13,206 bases of DNA from Solobacterium sp. (GTDB lineage: Bacteria; Bacillota_I; Bacilli_A; Erysipelotrichales; Erysipelotrichaceae), in NCBI GenBank assembly GCA_017543025.1, contig JAFYGX010000049.1, forward strand, positions 1 through 13,206. Direction: 5' to 3'. A program made the translations under genes and the position numbers. The notes below the pieces were generated by a model that saw only the letters and a list, made by a program, of their open reading frames with translations, had not been told where the DNA came from and did not search any database. Positions 1-7,060 of this stretch are shown piece after piece (positions within the stretch are counted from its first letter, which is position 1; each line of letters begins with the position of its first letter).

Positions 1-140
1 AAGCAGGCGGCCCCATGAAAAATGAAAGGGCGGGTTATCCCGCCCCACAGCTGTTTAAAGGTGGCTTTTCAGAAATGGGGTTATCGCCCCGAATAATCTG
101 ACAGGGATGGCCTCACCCCAACCAAATTTAGATAGTCCAG
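1..140. other. Unassigned 5' segment with two similar GC hairpins
   Basis: No gene can be assigned. If a plus-strand gene enters from the left in frame 1, it would end at TGA 16-18 after only five codons (K-Q-A-A-P), which cannot be tested here. The rest holds two hairpins with related sequence: GGGCGGG/CCCGCCC with a TTAT loop at 28-45, and GGGG/CCCC around TTATCG at 77-90. Neither is followed by a T tract. A further GGG...CCC pairing is possible around 103-119. The density of stems would suit the 3' end of a structured RNA, and the terminator at 141-172 would then be its end. I could not match the sequence to tmRNA, RNase P RNA, SRP RNA or 6S RNA from memory. Confidence 0.3.
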
Positions 141-172
141 AAAGACAGCCCGCTGAGGCTGTCTTTTATTTT
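141..172 (+). terminator. Intrinsic terminator of the unit entering from the left
   Basis: A perfect 10-bp stem, AAAGACAGCC (141-150) with GGCTGTCTTT (157-166), closes a six-base loop CGCTGA. It is followed by a T-rich tail up to 172. It lies just before the promoter of the two-component operon, so it separates that operon from whatever is upstream. Confidence 0.85.
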
Positions 173-195
173 GATGGGGGAACGCGCAGGCTTTG

Positions 196-204
196 TGTTA
201 AAAT
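196..204 (+). promoter_or_regulatory. Extended -10 promoter of the two-component operon
   Basis: TG at 196-197, one base, then TAAAAT at 199-204 form an extended -10 element (five of six match TATAAT). No -35 lies at the usual 16-18 bp; TTGATG at 171-176 is 22 bp away. Transcription would start near 211, only about three bases before the response-regulator ATG at 214. No Shine-Dalgarno sequence lies between the -10 and the ATG, so a leaderless mRNA is implied. Confidence 0.5.
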
Positions 205-213
205 CTTGGTTAT

Positions 214-876
214 ATGAAACGGGTAATCAGTATAGTGGAAGACGAGCGTGACCTGAATGAACTGGTCAAACGCTATCTTGAAAAAGAAGGATATGAGGTG
301 CGTTCTTATCTCACATACGATGAGGCCTCTGCGCATACAGAAGATGACGATGTTCATCTGTGGATTCTCGATATCATGCTGGGAGATAAATCCGGGTTTG
401 ATCTGATCGAGGAGATCCGCCGCAGCAAGCCCACTGTACCGGTTATTTTCATGTCTGCCCGGGATAAGGAATTTGACCGCATTATCGGTCTGGAAAAGGG
501 AAGCGATGATTATATCACCAAACCGTTTTCCCCCAAGGAGCTTGTTCTTCGGGTCAATAATATCATTCGCCGCTCATACCGGAATGAGAATGAGAAAATC
601 ACGCTGGATGGCTATACGATTGACGAAACCAAGCGGATTGTGACCGATTCGCAGGGGAATGTGATTGAGCTTTCCACGAAGGAATATGAACTTCTGATGA
701 TGTTTGTGAAGAATACCGGCACCGCGTTCTCCCGGGATCAGATCCTGGAACAGGTCTGGGAGACGAATTATTACGGCAGTGACCGCGTTGTGGATGATAC
801 GATGCGGCGGCTGCGCAAGAAGATGCCGGATCTGAATATTCATACGATTTACGGGTTCGGGTACCGGCTTGGCTGA
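214..876 (+). CDS. cssR: OmpR/PhoB-family response regulator, CssR-like
   Basis: A DNA-binding response regulator of 220 residues, the usual OmpR-family length. The receiver domain (about 1-120) has acidic residue D10, phospho-acceptor D53 in LWILDIML, switch residue S81 in SARD, and K103 in TKPF. The winged helix occupies about 126-220 and ends in TIYGFGYR. Several blocks closely follow Bacillus subtilis CssR as I recall it: HLWILDIML, SARD...GLE.GS.DYI.KPF, DRVVDD..RRLR.KMP. The gene symbol rests on that memory of the family, not on a search. The stop overlaps the kinase ATG by one base (TGATG), so the pair is translationally coupled. In Bacillus, CssR activates htrA-type quality-control proteases under secretion stress; no htrA is visible here. 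The ATG at 214 gives the expected N-terminus but has no Shine-Dalgarno sequence. Confidence 0.9.
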   Translation: MKRVISIVEDERDLNELVKRYLEKEGYEVRSYLTYDEASAHTEDDDVHLWILDIMLGDKSGFDLIEEIRRSKPTVPVIFMSARDKEFDRIIGLEKGSDDYITKPFSPKELVLRVNNIIRRSYRNENEKITLDGYTIDETKRIVTDSQGNVIELSTKEYELLMMFVKNTGTAFSRDQILEQVWETNYYGSDRVVDDTMRRLRKKMPDLNIHTIYGFGYRLG

Positions 877-2354
877 TGAAACGGATCCGTCTCTGGCTGC
901 GCGAACTTTCGCTTTCTCAGCAGCTGCTTACCATTCTGTTCATTGTGATATCGACTCTGACGATATTCATTTTTGCGTTCCTTACCCCGGGGATCAATGA
1001 ATTCACATCTTCCGAGATGTACCGTATGCTGCATGCGGCGCATATCCGGGCGGTTTATTACGTAAACGCTGTGGATGAAGGCATCCGGGAACTGGATTTC
1101 TCCGATGAGGAAAACGGAATCCAGCATACGATGTATGACAGCACAGCCCGCTCGTTCGGCATTCATGCGGAAAAGTCGGAATCACTTCTGACCGAGGGAC
1201 TGAGCGAGGATATCCGGTCGCATCTGCCGGAAGTGGAAGAAGGAATCCAGGACTTCCAGTATCAGCTGCCGCGTGAAAACGGCGGAACAATTCTGTATAC
1301 CATTTCAAGGATCAAGGGCGGAAGATATCTGGTGACATTCATGTCCTCGCAGGAGGAACAGAAGTTCAGGACAACGTTAGTGAACAATATCGTCAATGTG
1401 AATATGCTGGTTGCGATAGTTCTCTTTGTGATTCTGACGGTATGGATCACAACGATTATCTATCCGCTGAATCAGATCAAAGCGTATATCACAAAGATCA
1501 AGAATGATGAGCCGGCAGAGCTGACCGTGCAGCGGCGGGATGAGATCGGAGAGGTTGCAGATGCGCTGCGGGATATGGAAGAGGAGCTTCAGAAGCAGAA
1601 CCGGGAAAAGGAAGAGATGATACAGAATATCTCCCATGACCTCAAGACCCCGATTGCGACGATCAGAAGCTATGGCGAGTCCATCAAGGACGGGATTTAC
1701 CCTTACGGCACACTGGAAAAATCAATTGATGTGATCATTGAACATGCGGACCGGCTTGAGAAAAAAGTCCGCTCGCTGATTGCGCTGAACAAAATGGGAT
1801 ATCTGCTCGACGACTGCGAAGAAGGGGAAACGCTTCTGATGGGCGATGTCATTGATAAAGTGCTGCTCGGGCTGAAGGTAATCCGGCCGGAGATCACATT
1901 TGATCTGGATATTGACCGTACGGTGAAATTTCACGGAGATGAGGATCCCTGGCGGATTGTGATTGAAAACCTGCTGGATAATGCGCTGCGCTATGCGAAA
2001 ACAACGATCTCAATCACGGTTGTAACGGGTGAGCTGAAGGTAAACAACGACGGGTCACAGATCGATCCTGAGACGCTGGATAAACTGTTCCGGCCGTATG
2101 AAAAAGGAACCGACGGACAGTTCGGACTCGGGCTTTCAATTGTTCACAGAATTGTAACGACTTATGGGTATAAGATCGAAGCGGAGAATCTTTCGGAAGG
2201 AGTCAGCTTCCGCATCTGGCGTGAGGTGCCAAAGAAAGAGATGCGCGCAATTCAGAAGGAAAAGAAGAAGGAAGAGCGGGAAAAGGCGAAAGAGATCCGG
2301 CGCCAGGAACGGCTTGAGAAAAATGAGAAGAGAAACAGTCCTCCGCAGTCTTAA
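876..2354 (+). CDS. cssS: Membrane sensor histidine kinase, CssS-like
   Basis: A sensor kinase of 492 residues, expected to sit in the cytoplasmic membrane and phosphorylate the regulator encoded just upstream. Helix 1 is at about 16-36, an extracytoplasmic sensor region at about 37-173, helix 2 at about 174-196, and a HAMP linker at about 195-245. The phospho-acceptor is H254 in NISHDLKTP. The ATPase domain shows the N box ENLLDNALRYA (N369), the G1 box NNDG (D392) and the G2 box GLGLSIV (417-423). The stretch SYGESIKDGIYPYG and the region around GLGLSIVHRI resemble Bacillus CssS from memory. The start ATG overlaps the regulator stop and has no clear ribosome site. The unusual part is the tail: about 40 residues after the ATPase domain (453-492) are almost all Lys, Glu and Arg, probably a charged helix or coiled coil absent from typical CssS. 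Confidence 0.88.
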   Translation: MKRIRLWLRELSLSQQLLTILFIVISTLTIFIFAFLTPGINEFTSSEMYRMLHAAHIRAVYYVNAVDEGIRELDFSDEENGIQHTMYDSTARSFGIHAEKSESLLTEGLSEDIRSHLPEVEEGIQDFQYQLPRENGGTILYTISRIKGGRYLVTFMSSQEEQKFRTTLVNNIVNVNMLVAIVLFVILTVWITTIIYPLNQIKAYITKIKNDEPAELTVQRRDEIGEVADALRDMEEELQKQNREKEEMIQNISHDLKTPIATIRSYGESIKDGIYPYGTLEKSIDVIIEHADRLEKKVRSLIALNKMGYLLDDCEEGETLLMGDVIDKVLLGLKVIRPEITFDLDIDRTVKFHGDEDPWRIVIENLLDNALRYAKTTISITVVTGELKVNNDGSQIDPETLDKLFRPYEKGTDGQFGLGLSIVHRIVTTYGYKIEAENLSEGVSFRIWREVPKKEMRAIQKEKKKEEREKAKEIRRQERLEKNEKRNSPPQS

Positions 2355-2370
2355 CGGAAGACTGTTTTTT
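2346..2370 (+). terminator. Terminator overlapping the kinase stop codon
   Basis: CAGTCTT (2346-2352) pairs with AAGACTG (2358-2364) around the loop AACGG, and six Ts follow (2365-2370). The left arm lies in the last kinase codons and the TAA stop (2352-2354) is in the hairpin. An extra copy of the arm, AAACAGTC at 2333-2340, can pair with 2360-2367 instead, so an alternative fold is possible. Confidence 0.8.
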
Positions 2371-2379
2371 ATGTAAAAT
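2351..2379 (+). promoter_or_regulatory. Promoter of the hydrolase-Mur ligase-asparaginase operon
   Basis: TAAAAT at 2374-2379 matches five of six bases of the -10. It lies exactly 17 bp from TTAACG at 2351-2356, which matches four of six bases of the -35. TG directly precedes the -10. The start would fall near 2386, about six bases before the ATG at 2392, with no room for a Shine-Dalgarno sequence. The promoter is embedded in the preceding operon's terminator hairpin and T tract. Confidence 0.5.
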
Positions 2380-2391
2380 AAGACGCGTAAT

Positions 2392-3150
2392 ATGAATGAA
2401 TATAAACAGATCTGCGGGGTAAGAACCGCATACCGCCATACAGGAAACGGCAGAGATGTCGTTCTTCTTCATGGCTGGGGACAGAACATGCAGATGATGT
2501 CTGCGATTGAAACACACCTGAGTCCGTTTTTTTCTGTCTGGAATCTTGATTTTCCCGGGCATGGGGAAAGCGGGGAGCCTCCCGTCGCATGGGGGATGGA
2601 CGAATATACGCAGTTTCTGAAAACGTTTATTCAGGAAGCCGGTATCCGGGAGCCGATCCTGATCGGTCATTCCTTCGGGTGCCGGGCAGCGATCCGCTAT
2701 GCGGCAGAAGAACCGGTGCGCAAGATGGTGCTGACCGGGGCGGCAGGCATCAGACCGGAGCGCCCTTCAAACAGGAACGGCAAACAGGGACTGTATAAGG
2801 CGGCGAAACTGCTTCTGAAGAAGACGCATCAGGATGCGATGCTGGAAAAACTGCAGGATCATTTCGGGTCGCAGGATTACCGGAATGCCCATGGCGTCAT
2901 GCGGGAGACGTTTGTGAAAGTCGTCAACGATGATGTGGCTCCTCTGCTGCCGAAGATCAGCTGTCCGGTACTGCTCGTATGGGGGGAATTTGACGAAGCG
3001 GTGCCGCTTTCCATGGGAAAGCGGATGGAGCGGGAAATGCAGAATGCGGGTCTTGCGGTGTTTGAGGGCGACGATCATTTTGCATACTGGCATCAGGCAG
3101 ACCGGTTCAACCGGGTGCTGGATGCGTTTCTTAAGGATGATAGAATATGA
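2392..3150 (+). CDS. Alpha/beta hydrolase
   Basis: A 252-residue cytoplasmic serine hydrolase with no signal peptide or membrane segment. The alpha/beta-hydrolase landmarks are in order: oxyanion motif HGWG (27-30), DFPGHGES (53-60), nucleophile elbow GHSFG with S94, acid D201 in WGEFDEAVP, and catalytic H229 in DDHFAYW. The cap region (about 120-185) is rich in Lys, Arg and Gln. The family covers esterases, lipases, peptidases and C-C hydrolases, and the substrate cannot be read from sequence. The gene heads a three-gene operon and overlaps the next one by four bases (ATGA), so it probably acts on a cell-wall or envelope metabolite linked to the Mur-type ligase. No ribosome-binding site precedes ATG 2392, and the promoter lies so close that the message may be nearly leaderless. 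Confidence 0.85.
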   Translation: MNEYKQICGVRTAYRHTGNGRDVVLLHGWGQNMQMMSAIETHLSPFFSVWNLDFPGHGESGEPPVAWGMDEYTQFLKTFIQEAGIREPILIGHSFGCRAAIRYAAEEPVRKMVLTGAAGIRPERPSNRNGKQGLYKAAKLLLKKTHQDAMLEKLQDHFGSQDYRNAHGVMRETFVKVVNDDVAPLLPKISCPVLLVWGEFDEAVPLSMGKRMEREMQNAGLAVFEGDDHFAYWHQADRFNRVLDAFLKDDRI

Positions 3151-4718
3151 AACTTGTTTATTTTATACTGATTCTGTTTGCGGCAGTGATTCCGTGCAAA
3201 CATGCGCTGCATATGTTTCAGCAGAACCGTTATGAGCTCGGCCGCTATACCGCATGGATCAGCGACAATGCGGAAGGCGGCGCAAGAAGGGCGATTATTC
3301 CGGCGCTTATCATTACAGCAGTTGCGCTTGCGTGCATGCGGCTGTCGGTCGAGCATGTGCTGCTGTTCTGCATCGGAATTGCAGCTGCGCTCTCTGTTGT
3401 GCTGTTTCTGCGTGAGAAACATGCAAAGTACATCAAACCGCTCGTTTACAGCGATCGTGTAAAGCGGCAGATTGCGGTAATGGTGATTCTTTATTCCGTG
3501 CTGCAGCTGTATCTTCTGTTCCGGTTCCGCCGGTTCAATCTCTGGGCGATGCTGGCGCTTTCGTACTTCGGACCGTGGATTCTGATCTATCCGATGGCAT
3601 GGATCACGGGTCCGATTGAGAAACGGGTCAATCAGGGATTTCTGAACGACGCCAAGCGTATTCTGAGAGAACATGATGATCTGATCCGGATCGGCATTAC
3701 CGGCTCCTATGGCAAGACTACGACGAAAAATATCATGAATGCGATGCTTTCCGAGCATTACAACACTCTGATCACACCGGCGAGCTACAATACACCGATG
3801 GGCATTACCCGGACAATTCGGGAGATGCTGAAACCGATTCATCAGGTATTTGTCTGTGAGATGGGAGCGGATCATGTCGGAGATATCACGTATCTGATGG
3901 AATTTGTAAAACCGCAGATCGGTGCCGTGACTTCAATCGGCCCCCAGCATCTGTCGACGTTCGGCTCACAGGACAATATCACGAGAGAAAAGATGCAGGA
4001 GATTGAACTTCTGCCGGAAGACGGATTCGGTGTTCTGAATGCTGATAACGAGTTTATCCGGAATTATAAGCTTCAGTCCGGAGTGAAGACCGCAACCTAC
4101 GGGCTGCGTCATGAAGCGGACTATATGGCAAAGGACATTGTTTACAATCCTTCCGGTACTTCCTTTACGGTCGTGAATCAGGGACAGGAATATCCGATGG
4201 AGACCCATCTGCTCGGCGAGCTGAATGTGCTGAATATTCTGTGTTCGATTGCCATTGCCAGACATCTTGACATTGACTGGGATGAAATCCGCCGTTCTGT
4301 CCGGCGGATGAAGCAGGTGGAACACCGGCTGGAACAGCGGATCATCAACGGACGGATGTTTATCGATGATGCGTTCAATTCCAATCCGAGCGGCTCTGCC
4401 ATGGCGCTTGAAGTGCTTGCGATGATGCCGGGAAGACGGGTTGTTGTTACGCCGGGCATGATTGAGCTCGGTGATCAGCAGGAGAAGGTGAACCGGGAAT
4501 TCGGCGCAATGATGAAAGGTAAAGCGGATGATGTGATTCTGGTCGGATCACATCAGACACAGCCGATTTATGAAGGCCTGAAACTGTCCGGATTTGATAT
4601 GGACCGGGTATATGTGGTGGATCGGGTCACAGAAGCGTTTGATATCGTTTATCGTATTACGACAGGCGAAGATACGATTCTGCTGGAGAATGATCTGCCG
4701 GATGCGTTTAACAGGTGA
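3147..4718 (+). CDS. Membrane-anchored MurF-like Mur ligase family protein
   Basis: A 523-residue ATP-dependent amide ligase of the Mur family. The first 155 residues hold about five hydrophobic helices (near 1-20, 48-66, 69-88, 107-124, 131-152) in place of the MurF N-terminal domain that recognises UDP-MurNAc. The central ATPase domain has the P-loop GITGSYGKTTTKN (183-195), Mg-binding E238 in CEMGAD, GPQHLS (265-270), EHRLE (392-396) and DDAFNSNP (407-414). The C-terminal Mur ligase domain contains TPGMIELGDQQ (435-445). MurF adds D-Ala-D-Ala to the peptidoglycan precursor; this membrane-anchored form may act on a lipid-linked or different acceptor, which is inference. PgsB/CapB also combine a membrane segment with a Mur ATPase but lack this MurF-like C-terminus. 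The start has a good AAGGA site (3133-3137) and overlaps the hydrolase by ATGA. The following gene begins within six bases of the stop. Confidence 0.85.
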   Translation: MKLVYFILILFAAVIPCKHALHMFQQNRYELGRYTAWISDNAEGGARRAIIPALIITAVALACMRLSVEHVLLFCIGIAAALSVVLFLREKHAKYIKPLVYSDRVKRQIAVMVILYSVLQLYLLFRFRRFNLWAMLALSYFGPWILIYPMAWITGPIEKRVNQGFLNDAKRILREHDDLIRIGITGSYGKTTTKNIMNAMLSEHYNTLITPASYNTPMGITRTIREMLKPIHQVFVCEMGADHVGDITYLMEFVKPQIGAVTSIGPQHLSTFGSQDNITREKMQEIELLPEDGFGVLNADNEFIRNYKLQSGVKTATYGLRHEADYMAKDIVYNPSGTSFTVVNQGQEYPMETHLLGELNVLNILCSIAIARHLDIDWDEIRRSVRRMKQVEHRLEQRIINGRMFIDDAFNSNPSGSAMALEVLAMMPGRRVVVTPGMIELGDQQEKVNREFGAMMKGKADDVILVGSHQTQPIYEGLKLSGFDMDRVYVVDRVTEAFDIVYRITTGEDTILLENDLPDAFNR

Positions 4719-4723
4719 CAGTG

Positions 4724-5653
4724 ATGAAATGGGCAATGATTTCCACCTGGAAGATGTCGTATGACGGGTGTGAGAAAGGAAAGCTGATTCTTGAAAAAGG
4801 CGGTCTGGCAGAAGATGCGGTAATCGCCTGCATCCAGGATGTGGAAGACCGTCCGGAATTCGTTTCGGTCGGATATGGCGGATTGCCGGATGAAGACGGA
4901 AGGGTGACACTGGATGCCGGCTTCATGGACGGAAACAGTCTGCAGTTCGGTGCAGTTGCGGCACTGGAGGGATTCCGGTCGCCAATCCTTGCGGCAAGAT
5001 CGCTGATGAACCAGCCGTTCAATAACGTACTGACGGCGGAAGGCGCAGCCCAGTACTGCCGCCGGATGGGGTTTGAGGAGCGCGACAACCGAACGGAAGC
5101 CAGTCTGGAGCGCTGGCGCAGAGCGAAGGAAGAAACTGCCGGGCGGCAGACGCTGTCCGCGTATGACGGGCATGATACGGTATGTGCACTTGCAAAGGAC
5201 AGCAGCGGAAAGCTCTGTGCGGGTGTCAGCACCTCCGGGCTGTTTCTGAAAAAACATGGAAGAATCGGTGATTCGCCGCTGATCGGAAGCGGATATTATG
5301 CGGATTCCCGCTATGGAGCCGCTGCTGCGACCGGCGTAGGGGAAGATATCATGAAAGGCGTTCTGAGCTTTCGGGCGGTGATGTATCTGAAAGAAGGCCT
5401 GTGTGCACAGGAAGCCGCAGACCGGGCGGTATCGGAGCTTGACCGGGATCTCAGAGAACGGTTCGGCAGCTGCCGTGCGATCTCCCTGATTGTACTGGAT
5501 CATACCGGTGCATACGGAGTCGGAACAAATGTGACATTCCCGTTTGCCTGCTGTTCGGAAGAATCTCCGTGTTCGCTGTATCTTGCAAAACCGGAAGATG
5601 GACATACTGTGATTCAGCGGGCAGAGAATCCGTCTGAAATTGAACAGGATTAA
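4724..5653 (+). CDS. Glycosylasparaginase-type N4-asparaginase (Ntn hydrolase)
   Basis: A 309-residue member of the glycosylasparaginase / isoaspartyl peptidase family. It is made as an inactive precursor that cuts itself in front of a Thr, which then becomes the N-terminal nucleophile. From ATG 4724, the cut would fall between D151 and T152 in HDTVCALAKD. The other active-site residues of the bacterial enzyme, as I recall them, are present: W9, T170 in STSG, R180 and D183 in GRIGDSP, and T203-G204 in AAAATG. The enzyme cleaves the side-chain amide of Asn-linked GlcNAc or related beta-aspartyl amides. It lacks the signal peptide of exported homologues, so it is probably cytoplasmic. I chose ATG 4724 because AGGTGA (4713-4718) sits five bases upstream and overlaps the Mur ligase stop; GTG 4715 or 4721 would add up to three residues. 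It is the last gene of the operon. Confidence 0.85.
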   Translation: MKWAMISTWKMSYDGCEKGKLILEKGGLAEDAVIACIQDVEDRPEFVSVGYGGLPDEDGRVTLDAGFMDGNSLQFGAVAALEGFRSPILAARSLMNQPFNNVLTAEGAAQYCRRMGFEERDNRTEASLERWRRAKEETAGRQTLSAYDGHDTVCALAKDSSGKLCAGVSTSGLFLKKHGRIGDSPLIGSGYYADSRYGAAAATGVGEDIMKGVLSFRAVMYLKEGLCAQEAADRAVSELDRDLRERFGSCRAISLIVLDHTGAYGVGTNVTFPFACCSEESPCSLYLAKPEDGHTVIQRAENPSEIEQD

Positions 5654-5692
5654 GTGCATTATTCTTTGAGACAATTCCCTAAAATGTACAGC

Positions 5693-5728
5693 AAAAAAAG
5701 TCAGCCTGTAATTCAGACTGACTTTTTC
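5693..5728. terminator. Bidirectional terminator between convergent genes
   Basis: AAAAAGTCAG (ending 5704) pairs with CTGACTTTTT (5718-5727), with three further inner pairs (CTG/CAG). A-rich and T-rich flanks let it work on both strands. It lies between the asparaginase stop (5653) and the stop of the minus-strand oxidoreductase (5752). Confidence 0.88.
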
Positions 5729-5751
5729 TGATCTGTAAGAGAACTGTATGC

Positions 5752-7056
5752 TCAGCCGATCACTTGCTCTGCCTGAGCAGATGCTTCAATGGTTTCAGCA
5801 ACCGGAATATCCGGATAATCGGTCATCACCGGAAGTGGCAGAGACTGCATGTACTCATGCATTGCTTCGGCAACACGCTTGCCGTTGGCAACTGCTTCGA
5901 CAACAGTCCTTGCACCGTTGACCGCGTCGCCTGCCGCAAATACGCCAGGCCGGCTGGTGCGTCCGTTTTCATCTGCAGTAAGCAGGCCGGTCCGTTCGGT
6001 ATCGATTCCTTTTGTTGTGGAAACAAGATTGCTTTCTGCACCCTGGGAGACGGCGATGATCACGCTGTCGCACGGATAGAGCTTTTCGCTTCCAGCAATC
6101 GGATGAACATGACCTTCCGCATCAACCTCGCTGTCAGCGAGTACAACGCCGTGTTCCTGAATCTCCATCGTGCACTTGTTCATCAGGAAATCAACGCCCT
6201 CGAGTTTCGCATAGCTTGATTCATACTGGCTTGCGGTAATGACATCCGAACGGTTGACGCAGGTGACGTGACGGGCACCGTTGCGGACAGCGGTACGCGC
6301 ACAGTCCATTGCGGAGTTGCCGGTGCCGATGATCATGACACGATTGCCGAGATTGAAGGCATTCGGGCTTGCAAGATAGTTGATCGCATAGCTGACGTGG
6401 CCCAGGCTTTCGCCGCGGATATTGAGCTTTCTCGGCTTCCAGAGACCGGAACCGACGAATACGCTCTGATATCCGTCACGGAACAGATCGTCAATTGTAA
6501 TTGCGCTGCCGATATAGGTGTTCGGACGGAACTGAATTCCCTTGAGCTGCAGATGACGGTATGCAAGATCGTCCAGCACATCATCCGGCAGACGGAAATC
6601 AGGAATGCCATAGCGCAGAACGCCGCCGACTTTGTCACGGGAATCAAAAATTGTCACTTTATAACCATAACGCGCCAGAATGATCGCAATGGTAATACCG
6701 GCAGGTCCGGCACCGATCACCGCGGCCTTGCGTCCGTTGGAAGGGGCAGGCCCCTGAACCATCTGGTTTGCGTAAGTCGTGGAAATGTAGTTTTCGATGA
6801 CGGAAAAATGAACCGGGGTGTCTTTGATGCCGCGCACACAATGCCCTTCGCACTGACCTTCGTGGTTGCAGACAAGCGAACAGACGGTCGTCAGCGGATT
6901 GTTTTCAAACAGCATCCATCCTGCCTCGTTCAGTTTTCCAGATTTAAGCAGACGGATTACTTCGGGAATGTTTGTGTGGATCGGGCAGCCCTGCTGGCAG
7001 CGGGGGACTTTGCAGCCAAGACAGCGGTTGGCTTCTTCCATGACATGTAAAGCCAT
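5752..7056 (-). CDS. FeS/FAD NAD(P)H oxidoreductase, GltD/NfnB/PreT family
   Basis: A 434-residue cytoplasmic flavoprotein of the glutamate synthase small-subunit family. The N-terminal ferredoxin-like domain carries two cysteine sets for [4Fe-4S] clusters: C12, C15, C20, C24 and C59, C63, C69, C73. The FAD motif VIGAGPAG is at 113-120, the NAD(P)-binding motif IIGTGNSAMD at 242-251, and the second FAD segment FAAGDAVNGARTVVEA at 373-388. Relatives pass electrons from NAD(P)H to a partner: GltB in glutamate synthase, NfnA in electron bifurcation, PreA in pyrimidine reduction. No partner gene is in this window, so the gene is monocistronic and its role is open. After about residue 405 the protein has a short extra tail rich in Ala and Glu. 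The start is fixed by AAAGGAGG eight bases upstream. Confidence 0.87.
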   Translation of the reverse strand: MALHVMEEANRCLGCKVPRCQQGCPIHTNIPEVIRLLKSGKLNEAGWMLFENNPLTTVCSLVCNHEGQCEGHCVRGIKDTPVHFSVIENYISTTYANQMVQGPAPSNGRKAAVIGAGPAGITIAIILARYGYKVTIFDSRDKVGGVLRYGIPDFRLPDDVLDDLAYRHLQLKGIQFRPNTYIGSAITIDDLFRDGYQSVFVGSGLWKPRKLNIRGESLGHVSYAINYLASPNAFNLGNRVMIIGTGNSAMDCARTAVRNGARHVTCVNRSDVITASQYESSYAKLEGVDFLMNKCTMEIQEHGVVLADSEVDAEGHVHPIAGSEKLYPCDSVIIAVSQGAESNLVSTTKGIDTERTGLLTADENGRTSRPGVFAAGDAVNGARTVVEAVANGKRVAEAMHEYMQSLPLPVMTDYPDIPVAETIEASAQAEQVIG

Positions 7057-7060
7057 TTAG

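Noticed and set aside
1..140. 3' end of tmRNA, RNase P RNA, SRP RNA or 6S RNA
   Set aside because: The stems are suggestive, but no conserved signature of those RNAs could be matched and the 5' part is outside the window.
3093..3875. A 260-codon minus-strand open frame
   Set aside because: It is antisense to the Mur ligase gene, is rich in His, Asn and Arg, and has no family motif or ribosome site.
4649..5674. A 341-codon minus-strand open frame
   Set aside because: It lies opposite the asparaginase gene, has no ribosome site and shows Arg/Ser/Pro/Cys-rich composition typical of a shadow frame.
6268..7050. A 260-codon plus-strand open frame
   Set aside because: It is antisense to the oxidoreductase, whose FeS, FAD and NAD(P) motifs prove the minus-strand reading.
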